From NCBI GenBank assembly GCA_019689635.1, contig JADGHB010000007.1, positions 1-64,000 of the forward strand: DNA of 64,000 nt, written 5' to 3'. Below are positions 7,273-16,800 of the stretch, one piece after another. Origin of the DNA: Nevskia sp. GTDB taxonomy: Bacteria; Pseudomonadota; Gammaproteobacteria; Nevskiales; Nevskiaceae. The notes below the pieces were generated by a model. It did no database searches, was not told where the DNA came from, and saw only the letters and a program-made list of their open reading frames with translations. Positions within the stretch are counted from its first letter, which is position 1; every line of letters starts with the position of its first letter. The position numbers were made by a program, and so were the translations under genes.

Positions 7273-7976
7273 GTCGCTTGTTGCCCGATTCCTTTTGTCC
7301 GCTAACGCGTCCCTGCGCCCGTGCGGATTCCGAGAGTGCTCAAAATAGTTTTTTTAGCTTCTAGCCGTCGTCGCGTTCGAGTGGTCCTCCGATTGTTCCG
7401 GGCGGAAAGATTGACGCAAGGATGGTGCCGGCCGATTGTGAAGCGCCGATGTTCGATTCCTGGCGTGGAGCGATGGGGTCGGGCGCAGCCGTAAACCGCC
7501 AAGCCGCCCGCCGAAGCTCTGCCGCAGGGAGATCGCGGGAACGCAGCGCGCTGCGCGATTCCGCCCTGCGCGGACTTGTCTCAAGGCAGTCCGGCAGGCG
7601 ACGCGGTGTCCGTGACTTGTCCCTTGCACCCACCATCCTCTGGTCATGGCGATCTTCATTTATCCCGGCGGCGCCGTCCGTGAAGCCGGACCCAACGCCG
7701 AGCCGTTAGCCAGCGTTACAGATACCGCTTCTTTCCGTTGAGAGGCACCGCACATTCCATGGCCGGGATCGAGGCGTGAATTGCCTGCGCAAGCCCTGAG
7801 TGCGCGCTTCGATCGAGGCCGGGTACGGGTCTCGCGGGCATTATCGGCGCCGCACGCGCGGTCGGCAACTTTTCGTTCAGCTTCTTCAGTGCCTGGCGGC
7901 GGTGCCGTGAGAGCCCTGGTTGCTAAGATTGCCGGGCTGCGGACACTTGGGCGAATGGGCGAGGGCGCTTTTCCCG
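7273..7976. other. 704-bp stretch without a recognisable gene
   Basis: Short open frames here have no family features and look like chance GC-rich frames. A REP-like element lies at 7535-7565 and contains the perfect palindrome CGCAGCGCGCTGCG (7542-7555). Its sequence is related, in opposite orientation, to the element at 2770-2795. The region separates the divergent sugar transferase and ubiH genes and should contain both promoters, which I could not place with confidence. Confidence 0.5.
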
Positions 7977-9215
7977 ATGACACAGACTCTGCCGAATCCT
8001 GGCGCGGACGGGGACCGAGCGGTCGGATATGCCGGCGCTTGCGACGTGGCCATCGTCGGGGGCGGCCTGGTCGGCACCAGCCTGGCGGTGGCCTTGCAGG
8101 ACACGCCCTTGCGCGTGGCCTTGATCGAGGCGGCGCCGCCCCCGCAGAGCGAAGCTTCCTGGGACGAACGCTGCATCGCGCTCAACGACGCCAGCCGTCG
8201 CATCTTCCTCGCGCTCGGCGTATGGGAGGCGCTGCGCGCCGAAGCCGAGCCCATCCTCGCCACGCACATTTCCGAGCGCGGTCGCTTCGGCGTTTCCCAT
8301 TTCGAAGCCGCGGAAGCCGGGCTCGAAGCGCTCGGCTACAACGTGCCCTTGCGTGCCATCGGCAAGGCGCTGGAGCGGCGTGTGAGTCAGGCGCCGCGTC
8401 TGGCACTGTTCCGGCCCGCGCGCGTGTGCGGACTCGCGCGCGGCGACGCGGGCGTGCGGCTGGATCTCGAAACGAGCGGCGGCCGGCGCACGCTCGAAGC
8501 GAAGCTCGCGGTGGCCGCCGACGGCGCGCGCTCGGCGTTGCGCGAGTGGCTGGGGATCGAGGCCCAGACGAGGGACTACGCCCAGCAGGCGATCGTCACC
8601 GCGGTGCGCCTGTCGCGGCCGCATCGCGGCGTGGCTTACGAGCGCTTCACGCCCGACGGCCCGCTGGCGCTGATCCCCAAGCCGGGCCTGGCCATGTCGC
8701 TGGTGTGGACCACGCCGCAGGCATGGGTCGAACGCCGCATGGGCTGGAGCGAGGCGGAGTTCCTCGCCGCCGCGCAGGAGGCGTTCGGCGGGCGGCTCGG
8801 CCGTTTCCTCGAACTCGGCCGGCGCTGGGCCTATCCGCTGACGCGCGTGCTCAGCGAACGGCTCACCGCGCCGCGCGTGGTGTTCGTCGGCAACGCGGCG
8901 CAGACTCTGCATCCCGTGGCGGCGCAGGGATTCAACCTCGGACTGCGCGACGTCGCCGCGCTCGCCGAGCTGCTCGCCGAAGCCGCGGATCCCGGCGAGG
9001 CCGAGCTGCTCTCCGCCTACGAACGGCGGCGCGCGCAGGACCGCGACCGCGTGGCGGATCTCACCGACCTCATGGTGCGCGCCTTCTCCAATCGCGCGCC
9101 GGTGCTCGCGCAGGCGCGCCATTGGGGCCTGGTGGCGGTGGATCTGCTGCCGCCGCTGCGCCGCGCGGTGCTGCAACAGCACCTGGGCCATCTCGGCCTG
9201 CCGCGCGTCTCATGA
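7977..9215 (+). CDS. ubiH: UbiH-like ubiquinone biosynthesis hydroxylase
   Basis: A 412-residue class A flavin monooxygenase of the UbiH/COQ6 family that hydroxylates the aromatic ring during ubiquinone synthesis at the inner membrane. The FAD-binding VAIVGGGLVGTSLAVAL lies near residue 24. A DERCIALNDASRRIF segment and the second FAD motif GNAAQTLHPVAAQGFNLG (usually GNAAHTLHP) are present. I chose ATG 7977 because the 19 codons upstream have no family similarity. It overlaps the next hydroxylase gene by four bases. Confidence 0.93.
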   Translation: MTQTLPNPGADGDRAVGYAGACDVAIVGGGLVGTSLAVALQDTPLRVALIEAAPPPQSEASWDERCIALNDASRRIFLALGVWEALRAEAEPILATHISERGRFGVSHFEAAEAGLEALGYNVPLRAIGKALERRVSQAPRLALFRPARVCGLARGDAGVRLDLETSGGRRTLEAKLAVAADGARSALREWLGIEAQTRDYAQQAIVTAVRLSRPHRGVAYERFTPDGPLALIPKPGLAMSLVWTTPQAWVERRMGWSEAEFLAAAQEAFGGRLGRFLELGRRWAYPLTRVLSERLTAPRVVFVGNAAQTLHPVAAQGFNLGLRDVAALAELLAEAADPGEAELLSAYERRRAQDRDRVADLTDLMVRAFSNRAPVLAQARHWGLVAVDLLPPLRRAVLQQHLGHLGLPRVS

Positions 9216-10381
9216 ACGAGCGCTGCGAAATCGCCGTCGTCGGCGGCGGTCCGGTTGGCGCCGCCGCCACGCTGGCCCTGGCGCGGCAGGGTTTCGAGGT
9301 CGTGCTGATCGAGCGCGGCGCGCCGCCGCCGGCTTTCGATGCCGCGAACTACGACACGCGCGTCTATGCGCTGGCGCCGCGTTCCGCGGCGTTCCTGGAC
9401 GCGCTCGGCGCCTGGGAGGCGGTGCGGCGTGCGCGCGTCAGTCCTTATTCCGCGATGCGGGTGTGGGAGACGAATCCCGAACGCGGGTTGTGTTTCCGGG
9501 CGGGCGACGCGGGGCGCGGCGAGCTGGGCTGGATCGTCGAGCACGGATTGATCCTCTCGGCGCTGTGGGCGCGGCTCGAGGCCCTCGCGCGGCTTACGAA
9601 CGCGGTGATCGAAAGCGCCGAGTTCGGCGCATCCCGCGCGCGGCTGGTGCTCGCCGGCGGGCGCAGCCTCGACGCGCGCCTGGTCGTCGCCGCCGACGGC
9701 GCCGACTCGCCCTTGCGCCGGTTCGCCGGCATCGAAACGGTGGCGCGCGGTTACGGCGAGCGCGCCCTGGTCAGCCACGTGCGCACGGAACAGCCGCACC
9801 GCGCCACGGCCTATCAGCGCTTCCTGCCGAGCGGGCCGCTGGCCTTCCTGCCGCTTTCCGACGGCCGCAGCTCCATCGTGTGGTCGGCGGAGGAGACGGT
9901 CGCGCAGGAATTGCTCGCCCTGGACGACGCGGCGTTCCGCGCGCGGCTGGCCGAGGCCTCGGAACGGGTGCTCGGCGAAATTGGGGAGGCCACGCCGCGG
10001 CTGGCCTTTCCGCTGCGCCTGCAGCATGCGCGCGAGTATGCGCGGCCGGGCCTGGTGCTGATCGGCGACGCCGCCCACACGCTTCATCCGCTGGCGGGCC
10101 AGGGGCTCAACCTGGGGCTGGCCGATGCGGAATGCCTCGCCGACACGCTCGCCGCCGCGCGCGACGCCGGCCGCGACTGGAGCGGCGCGCGCACCCTGGC
10201 CCGCTACGCCCGCGCGCGCAAGGCGGCCAACCTGGAGATGCTCGCCCTGACCGACGCGCTGGACCGCGCCTTCCGGCTGCGCGTGCCCGGGCTGCGGGCG
10301 CTGCTCGCTGTGGGGCTGCGCGCGGTGGACCGCTGGGATCCGGTCCGCGCCTGGTTCGCGCGCCAGGCCGTCGGCGTCTGA
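9212..10381 (+). CDS. UbiI/UbiF-family FAD-dependent hydroxylase
   Basis: A 389-residue paralogue of the preceding enzyme, also a UbiH/F/I/VisC-family ring hydroxylase. It begins CEIAVVGGGPVGAAATLALA (FAD-binding), has the NYDTRVYALAPRSAAFLDAL segment, and the GDAAHTLHPLAGQGLNLGLA motif near 290. ATG 9212 overlaps the ubiH stop (ATGA), implying one transcript. UbiI (C5) is the most likely identity from the ubiH-ubiI pairing seen in many proteobacteria; UbiF (C6) cannot be excluded by eye. Confidence 0.9.
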   Translation: MNERCEIAVVGGGPVGAAATLALARQGFEVVLIERGAPPPAFDAANYDTRVYALAPRSAAFLDALGAWEAVRRARVSPYSAMRVWETNPERGLCFRAGDAGRGELGWIVEHGLILSALWARLEALARLTNAVIESAEFGASRARLVLAGGRSLDARLVVAADGADSPLRRFAGIETVARGYGERALVSHVRTEQPHRATAYQRFLPSGPLAFLPLSDGRSSIVWSAEETVAQELLALDDAAFRARLAEASERVLGEIGEATPRLAFPLRLQHAREYARPGLVLIGDAAHTLHPLAGQGLNLGLADAECLADTLAAARDAGRDWSGARTLARYARARKAANLEMLALTDALDRAFRLRVPGLRALLAVGLRAVDRWDPVRAWFARQAVGV

Positions 10382-10448
10382 CGGCTACGCCCCCCGGTTG
10401 CCGTCGCCGGGCAGCGCGGCCCGCCCTCGATCCGCGCCGAGCTGTAGA

Positions 10449-10467
10449 ATGCAAGCATTGCTTGCAT
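10449..10467. promoter_or_regulatory. Perfect operator palindrome of the FitAB operon
   Basis: ATGCAAGCA (10449-10457), T, TGCTTGCAT (10459-10467) is a perfect 9-bp inverted repeat around one base. It lies 18 bp before the antitoxin ATG. FitAB/VapBC complexes bind such inverted repeats to repress their own operon. Confidence 0.6.
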
Positions 10468-10485
10468 GGTATCGGAGGGCGCGCA

Positions 10486-10704
10486 ATGGCGACGAATCTG
10501 GTGGTCCGAAACGTGGAAAAAGAAGTGGCGGCAGCACTGAAACGCCGCGCGGCAAAGCACGGTCGCAGCGCGGAAGCCGAGCACCGTGAATTGCTGCGCA
10601 GCGCTCTGCTGCATCCCAAGCGGCGCTCGGTGGCCGAAGTGCTCGCCAGCATGCCGAACGTGGGAACCGACGAAGACTTCGCGATCCGCAAGCGTACGCG
10701 GTAG
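10486..10704 (+). CDS. fitA: FitA-type antitoxin
   Basis: A 72-residue ribbon-helix-helix antitoxin: ATNLVVRNVEKEVAAALKRR forms the DNA-binding strand and first helix, followed by HGRSAEAEHRELLRSAL, the FitA hallmark. The C-terminal RSVAEVLASMPNVGTDEDFA would occlude the PIN toxin. A purine-rich ATCGGAGGG lies upstream of ATG 10486. It is separated from the toxin gene by six bases and preceded by a perfect palindrome. Confidence 0.9.
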   Translation: MATNLVVRNVEKEVAAALKRRAAKHGRSAEAEHRELLRSALLHPKRRSVAEVLASMPNVGTDEDFAIRKRTR

Positions 10705-10710
10705 CGGGTC

Positions 10711-11121
10711 ATGTATCTCGTGGACACCAACGTCATCAGCGAGCTGCGCAAAGGGGCCAAAGCCAACGCCGGCGTCCGCGAGTTCTGGAAGCGCGCGCCG
10801 CCGGATGCGCAGTTCATCGCCGTGCAGACGGTGGGCGAGCTGCGCGCCGGCGTGGAATCCATTCGCTTGCGCGGCGACCTTGCGCAGGCGCAACGGCTCG
10901 AAATCTGGCTGCAAAAAGCCATCGCCGAACTCGGCGAGCGCATCCTGCCGTTCGACGAGGAATGCGCACAAATCTGGGGCGCTCTCATGGCGCGCAATCC
11001 CCACCACTCGATCGACAAACAGATCGCCGCCATCGCCCTGATCCACAACCTGACCGTCGTCACGCGCAACGTCGAAGACTTCGCCGGCACGGGCGTGAAG
11101 ATCGTCAACCCCTTCACCTGA
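10711..11121 (+). CDS. fitB: FitB-type PIN-domain toxin
   Basis: A 136-residue PIN-domain ribonuclease toxin. It begins MYLVDTNVISELRKGAKANA, the FitB opening. Putative metal ligands are D5, E43 (VQTVGELRAGVE), D102 (SIDKQIAAIAL) and the D123 region of TRNVEDFAGTG. Length and motifs are complete. With the upstream antitoxin it forms an apparently intact module inserted between the ubiquinone genes and the convergent sulfotransferase gene. Confidence 0.92.
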   Translation: MYLVDTNVISELRKGAKANAGVREFWKRAPPDAQFIAVQTVGELRAGVESIRLRGDLAQAQRLEIWLQKAIAELGERILPFDEECAQIWGALMARNPHHSIDKQIAAIALIHNLTVVTRNVEDFAGTGVKIVNPFT

Positions 11122-11154
11122 TCGCATTCATAACGCCGCAAGAAGGAAAACGCT

Positions 11155-11199
11155 CGGCGGCCAGGTGGCCAAAACCGCCGAAATGCTCGCGCTGCGAGC
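11155..11199. terminator. Hairpins between convergent genes
   Basis: CGGCGG (11155-11160) pairs with CCGCCG (11175-11180) across a loop that itself holds GGCC...GGCC. Immediately after, GCTCGC (11185-11190), GCT, GCGAGC (11194-11199) makes a tight stem. The stems sit between the ends of convergent genes, but no T-run follows, so termination is only suggested. Confidence 0.3.
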
Positions 11200-11220
11200 C
11201 AGGCCGCGCCAGCCGCGGGC

Positions 11221-12309
11221 TTACCAGCCCTCCGCCACTTCGGAGAGCGGGAAGCTCAAGCCGACGCGCTGCCAGACTTCGGCGACACGCTGCACCACCG
11301 GCTGCGCGCGCTCGAACCATTCGGGATGACGCCGGCGCGCGGTGTCGGAAACCTGGAAGGCGCCGACGACCGAGGTGCTGTCGTAGCGGCGGTGGAAGGC
11401 TTGGGCCAGCGCCTCCAGCCGCGTCTTGCCGTAAGCGACCACGCGCAGCTCGCGGCTGGCGGACAAGCCCGTGGTGGCGAGATAGAGATGGTATTGTTCC
11501 CAGTAGCGCAGGTAGGCATCGAAGTAATCCATGCGCGCCAGGGCTTCCGGGGCAAGGCCGGTGTAGAGCAGATCGCGGCGCGCCCAGTCCTCGATGTTGG
11601 AGCGCACCGCGAAGCGGCCGTCGGCCGGCAGCCCGCCGGATTTTTCGTAGGTGGACACGCAGGCCGCGGCGGGATGGCGCAGGGTGACGACGTGTTCCAC
11701 CGCTTCGCCCAGCACGCGCTGGAAGAAACCGCCGGCGTAGATGCCCTTGGTCAGTTTCTTGGGCACCACGATCTTGCCCGAGTGGCGCGCCCGGCCGGCG
11801 AAGAACAGCTCCACCATGGTCAGATATTCGGCCATGGTCTGGAGGCTGACGATCCAGCTATTGACGCCGCGCAGGAGCTCGAACGGCCCGGCCTCGGGAA
11901 AGCCGTCGTGCGCCAGCGTCCCCGGAACCTGCGCGGGCTCCAGGCCCAGCGCGCGGTACAACTCGGCGGTGAGATAGGAGCCGCCGCTGCGCGGAATGCC
12001 CACGACGTTGACGAAGTGGAAGCGGAACTGCAGTTCGTGGATCGGCGCCAGATCGCCGGTCAAAAGCGCCAGCAGCAAGGCGTAGGCGCGCGCCACCTGG
12101 GCGCGCCCGCGCGGATCGTTCATCACCCGCGGCGCGACTTGCGCCGCGCGGCGCTGGAGTTCGGGCTGGTCGCGGTTGAGCCGCTCCGAGCGCTGGTCGG
12201 CCCAGGGCGCGGACTCGTAGGGGCGCGCGTCCAGCCAATGCGCGAGGAAGTCGATGAACGCCGGCGAGGCCGGCAGCTCGCGGTCAGTGAGCTTGATCGC
12301 GACGCCCAT
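11221..12309 (-). CDS. Sulfotransferase-like protein
   Basis: A 362-residue protein resembling the PAPS-dependent sulfotransferase fold. NVVGIPRSGGSYLTAELYRA near residue 107 matches the 5'-phosphosulfate loop. VVTLRHPAAACVSTYEKSG near 212 matches the 3'-phosphate motif. It would transfer sulfate from PAPS to an unknown acceptor, perhaps surface carbohydrate or protein. It is the last gene of a leftward cluster with the TpsBA secretion pair, and overlaps the SapC-family gene by 26 bases. The acceptor is unknown and catalytic competence unproven. Confidence 0.7.
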   Translation of the reverse strand: MGVAIKLTDRELPASPAFIDFLAHWLDARPYESAPWADQRSERLNRDQPELQRRAAQVAPRVMNDPRGRAQVARAYALLLALLTGDLAPIHELQFRFHFVNVVGIPRSGGSYLTAELYRALGLEPAQVPGTLAHDGFPEAGPFELLRGVNSWIVSLQTMAEYLTMVELFFAGRARHSGKIVVPKKLTKGIYAGGFFQRVLGEAVEHVVTLRHPAAACVSTYEKSGGLPADGRFAVRSNIEDWARRDLLYTGLAPEALARMDYFDAYLRYWEQYHLYLATTGLSASRELRVVAYGKTRLEALAQAFHRRYDSTSVVGAFQVSDTARRRHPEWFERAQPVVQRVAEVWQRVGLSFPLSEVAEGW

Positions 12310-13048
12310 CGGCGGCGGCGCTCCGGTCCAAGAGCTTGGCGAAATTTTCCAGCGACAGCAGGTGCGCGTATACCGCGCGCAGCTCGCCGCGGCGCATGGA
12401 CTCTCTCAGCGCCGCCTCCTCCAGCGCATGGAGCTTTTGTTCGTCCACGCGCCACAGCCCCTGGAGGCGCAGCGGAGGGCGGTTTTCGGGCAGCGCCAGG
12501 GCCTCGAAGGGCACCAGCAGGCCGAAGGCGTCCAGCCGCTTGACGAATGCCCGCGTCTGCGCCCGCGCGCTCTCGAAGGCCTCGATCAGCTTCTGCCACG
12601 GAGCCCAAGCGGCGGTGGGTTCGCCGCGCGCGTCGAACCACGGCTGGTCGGAGGGTGCGAGCTGGTCTTCCTGGACGCAGATCAGTTGTTTCGGCTCGCC
12701 GTCCTCCGCAGTCGCGGTGGCCACGCAGAACGGATGCCGGCGCACGATCGCCGGCACGTAAACGCCCGCTCGCCAGCGCCCCTGCTCGTCCACGTAGAGG
12801 TTTTGCCGCGCGCGCAAGCCCAGCAAGGCGGCCGGCCAGTATTCGCCGCTGTGCGCCTCGCGCACGAAGGCCAGCGGGTAGTCGAGTCCCGCGACCGGCA
12901 TTTCCACGGCATTCAACAGCACGCTGTTGAGTTCCGCGCACCAGGCGGCGCTGTGGTCGGGCCGCAGCGCCAGGCCGGCATGGCGCTGCCGGTCGAGCGG
13001 AGTGACGGCGCCGTAGCCGAGCGGCGCCTGCAGTCGGACTTGGACCAT
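12284..13048 (-). CDS. SapC-family protein
   Basis: A 254-residue protein of the SapC family (PF07277), named after a Campylobacter surface-layer locus but of unknown biochemical role. Typical features are the LNSVLLNAVEMPVAGLDYPL segment near residue 45, WPAALLGLRARQNLYVDEQG, and the YVPAIVRRHPF core. No signal peptide or membrane helix is evident. It lies between the FecR-domain gene (31-bp gap) and the sulfotransferase gene (overlap), so it probably acts in the same pathway. Confidence 0.82.
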   Translation of the reverse strand: MVQVRLQAPLGYGAVTPLDRQRHAGLALRPDHSAAWCAELNSVLLNAVEMPVAGLDYPLAFVREAHSGEYWPAALLGLRARQNLYVDEQGRWRAGVYVPAIVRRHPFCVATATAEDGEPKQLICVQEDQLAPSDQPWFDARGEPTAAWAPWQKLIEAFESARAQTRAFVKRLDAFGLLVPFEALALPENRPPLRLQGLWRVDEQKLHALEEAALRESMRRGELRAVYAHLLSLENFAKLLDRSAAADGRRDQAH

Positions 13049-13079
13049 GCGCCGATGGTGCGTGGATTGCGTCCGCGCT

Positions 13080-13850
13080 TCAAGCGGCGCAGTTGGCGGG
13101 ATTCGGGATGGGATCGACGTGGAGGAAATGCGGCTCTTGCGGAAGCAAGAGGCTGGTGCCGTCGGGCAGGGTCAGCAGATACTGGCCGACTTCGAGCACG
13201 AAACTGCCTTTGGGCGTGTTGACCACGATGCTGTGGGCATACACCGTCGTCACCAGCCCGCCGAGCGCGGATACGCCGGGCGGCAGCACTTCGGCCAGCA
13301 CCGGGTCGGTGGCGCAGCTCTCGTCGCAGATCACCGCCAGGTAATCGGTGCCGCGGATGCCGATGGTGGCCACTGGCGTGGCGACCTGGTATTCCTCGTG
13401 GTTGATTTTGCCGATCAGGCCGCTGATGGTCCGGAATCCGCCCTTGAGCAGTCGGAAGAAGGCATGCGAGCCGCTGCTCGTGGCGGCCGGCGCGGGCGTC
13501 AGCGGCGGCGGGTTTTGCGCTGCTGCGGACACGGGTGGCGCGGGCGGTGCCGCCGGCGCGCCGCCGGTGTTGTCGAGGTAGCCGCTGATCTCGAAGCGGC
13601 TGTTGGGGCGCAGCAGAAAGAATGCGCCGTCGCTGAACTTGAGATCGAGATAGCTGCTGGCGCCGGAGGCGATCACTTCGCCGGAATAGACCGCATCGCC
13701 CTTGGCCAGGGCGCGGATGCTGCCGTCGGTGGCCGTGGCGGTGCCGCGGCCGGTGAGCAGGATCACCGTCGCGGCCGGCGCCGCCGCGGCCGCGAGCCCC
13801 GGAAGGCACAGCAGCAAAACCGCCAAAAGCCCGCGCAAGCGCGCGCTCAT
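13080..13850 (-). CDS. Secreted FecR-domain protein
   Basis: A 256-residue exported protein: MSARLRGLLAVLLLCLPGLA is a signal peptide with likely cleavage after AAAA. The FecR-like domain starts with VILLTGRGTATATDGSIRAL and continues through GDAVYSGEVIASGASSYLDL, a proline/alanine-rich insert (about 105-130) and TPVATIGIRGTDYLA. Unlike the FecR sensor it has no transmembrane helix or partner sigma factor here. It overlaps the adhesin gene by four bases, so the two are probably made together. The function is unknown; a role at the cell surface is inferred. Confidence 0.82.
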   Translation of the reverse strand: MSARLRGLLAVLLLCLPGLAAAAAPAATVILLTGRGTATATDGSIRALAKGDAVYSGEVIASGASSYLDLKFSDGAFFLLRPNSRFEISGYLDNTGGAPAAPPAPPVSAAAQNPPPLTPAPAATSSGSHAFFRLLKGGFRTISGLIGKINHEEYQVATPVATIGIRGTDYLAVICDESCATDPVLAEVLPPGVSALGGLVTTVYAHSIVVNTPKGSFVLEVGQYLLTLPDGTSLLLPQEPHFLHVDPIPNPANCAA

Positions 13851-16800
13851 GGCGCACCTCCCAAGCCGCAGGAAAGCCCGGGTTGCGAGGAGGTTTTTTG
13901 ATCGATGAGTCCGCGGTTGGCGTGGCTCACCCCGTCGTCGTTGACGTCGCCGGGATTGCTGTCGTAGCCCAGCACGCCTTCGCCCTGGAACTCGGTGTCG
14001 TACAGGTCCTGCAGGACCGGCAGATCCTGGCCGTTGACCTCCGGCGTGCGCAGCACCGCCGCGCCGAGCACGATCACGCGCCCGTTGGTGCCGATCGAAT
14101 CGGGATAGAACGTAGTGCCGCGGCTGGCGAACACGTAGTTGGTGCCCTGCGGACGGATGTTGAAGAACTGCACGCCGTCGCCGACGTGGAGGTCGGCGGT
14201 TTCCAGGCTGCCGCCGTACACGATCGTGGCGATGCCCGCGGCGGTGGGTACGCCGGACAGCGTCAGCACCGCGGCGGGGTCGGTCGGCTGGAAGTCGAGG
14301 AAGATGGCGTTGGCCGCATTGGCCGAGGGCAGCGTGAGCGTGGGCGCCTGGATGTAGAGATAGCCGCCGGAGAGATCGAGGCTGCCGAGAGTGACGCCAC
14401 CCGGCGCGCTGAAGGCCGCGTTCGGCGCGCCGGAAGCCGGCAGCAGCGCCGGCGCGACTGCGCCCAGCGCCGTCAGCAGCCCGGGATCCGCGCCGAAGTC
14501 GGCGGTGCCGTTGCCGACGGTGAGCGCGACGCTGCTCAGGTCGATGGAATTGGCCTGCATCGATACGGCGTTCGCGTCGAGCGTGGAAGGAGCGCCGCTG
14601 CCGTCCACCGCGCCGCTTGCGGTGACATGGACCGCGTTGGCGCCGAGCGCCGAGCCGTCGTCGATGTGGATGTCGGCGCCCTGCAGGCTGAGATCGGAGT
14701 GAGCGTTCAGCCTCGCCTGCGAGAAGCTGATGGCGCCGCCGGCGCTGAGGCTGTAGCCGCTCGCCGCGGCACGCGCGCGCAGTGCGCGGCCGCCGCCGCC
14801 GGCGGTATCCGCGATCGTGCTGTCGGCGATGACGATGTCGCCGCCGGCCTGTGCGGCGAAGTTCTGCGCGAGGATCTGGCTGCCGCTGAGGTCGAGCTTG
14901 CCGCTGCCGGCGGTGAGCGCGACCTCGCTCGCCACGCCGCCGCCGGGGCCGCCCAGCGTGGCGCCGGTCAGCGTGAGATCGGTCGCGCCTTGCAGGGCGA
15001 GGGTCTGACCGCTGGCCTGGGTGGCGTTCAGGCTCAGCGCGCCGGCGGTGGAGGCGAGGCTGAGCTCGCCCGCGGCGCTCAGCGTGACGCTGCCCACGTC
15101 GAGATCCTGGCCCGCGGACAGCGTCAGGTTGTCGCCGCTGACGTTGCCGAACGCGAGGTGGCCGTTCTGCGCCACGAGCTGCACGTCCCCGCTGGCGCTG
15201 ACCGCGCCGACGCCGACGTCGCCGCTCGCGGCGCTCGCGTTCACGGCGCCCGCGGAAGCGGCGAGGTCGCCGGTCGCGATCGAGCCGCCGTCGGCGTGAA
15301 GCGCGATGGTCTGGGCGCCGATGTTGCCGGTGTGCACGAACTGGTCGGCCACCGCGTTCACCTCGAAACTGCCGGCGGAGACCACGTTGCCGAAGGTGTA
15401 GCCGGAATCCGCCGGTGCGCTGGCGATGCTGCCGGAGTAGCCGCCGCTGCCGAGCGTGACGTCGCCGTAGGTCTGACCGCCGCCGGTGCTGTTGGCGCTC
15501 AATGCCAAGGCCTGCACCTGGCCGGCGAGGATCGCACCGGCCGCCGCGTTAAGCGCGACATTGCCGGCCACGGCGGCAAGATTGCCGGCGGTGACGCCGC
15601 CGCCGGCCTGCACGTCGATGTCGCCGATTTCGGCGGTCAGCGCGCCGGTCTGGGCGTTGCCGCCGGCGGTGATCGCGATGCCGGTGAAGTGGCTGCCGTT
15701 CACCGTGGTGGAATGCGTGCCGGTGCTCACGTCGCCGAGCGTGACCGCGCCGCCGGCGTCGAACCGCGCACCGCCGTTGACGGTTACCGCGCCGCCCTGG
15801 ATGTCGCCGCTGCCGGCCTGCACGGAGATGCCGCCGGGTGCGGCGTCGTCGCCGAATTGCACCTTGCCGAACTGCACGCCGTCGCCGGCGGAAAGCACGA
15901 TCGCGCGCGCCGCGCTGCCGCTGCCTAGGCCGCCCGTGAGATCGCCCACCGAAACCCCGTGCGCCGCGGTGACGAAGATGTTGCCGGTGGAATAGATGTC
16001 GCCGGTCGTGACCGCGCCGCCCGAGGAAGTCAGGTTCACGTCGCCGACGCCGACCGGCGCGGTTTCGAAATTCACGCCGCCGGTGGCGAGTTCCTGGGCC
16101 GTGATATCGCCGCCGGCGGAGAGGCTCAGGCCGTCGACCGCGATCACCTTGCCGACGGCGAGCGTGGTGCCGGTGGAAAGATTCGCCGCGCCGCCGGCCG
16201 TGACATCGGCAAGCGTCGCGCCGCCGTGGGCGGCGGAGACGTCGATGTCGCCGCTGCTCGTGGCGAGCGCGGTGCCGACCGCGACGCTGCCGTTCGTGGA
16301 GGCGATGTCGATCGACTGCGCGACGTTCACCGCGACCGTGTTGCTCAACGTGACGTCGTGTCCGGCGTCGATGTTCAGCGTCTGGCTGTGCAGGGCGCCG
16401 CCGGCGAGATTCACCGTGTCGGCAGCGAGCGCGATGCTGTCCGCGGCGCTGCTCGTGCCGGCGGCCAGCGTCACGCCGGTCAAGTCCAGCGTCGTGCCGG
16501 CGCCGAGTATGAGGTGCGGCGCGTACAAGGACAGGCTGGACGCGGACAGCGCGCCGCCGGCTTGCACGTTCAGCGTATCGCCCGCGTCGATGGCGCCGGC
16601 CTGAGCGCTGGTCAGAGTGAGATCGGCGCCGGAGCTAAGCGTCACGTCCTGGCCGCTGATGCCGGAGAAGCCGATGCCGCCGCTCGCGACCTTGACGGTG
16701 ACCGCTTGCGTCGCGGTCAGCGTGCCGAGCTGTACGCCGCCGCTGCCGGATGTCACCGCGATGTTGGCGGCCTGGAGGTCCTGGGTGTTCACCCCGGTTC

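Noticed and set aside
7354-7709. Short open frames on both strands in the 7273-7976 gap
   Set aside because: They overlap one another, lack ribosome binding sites and show no recognisable motif.
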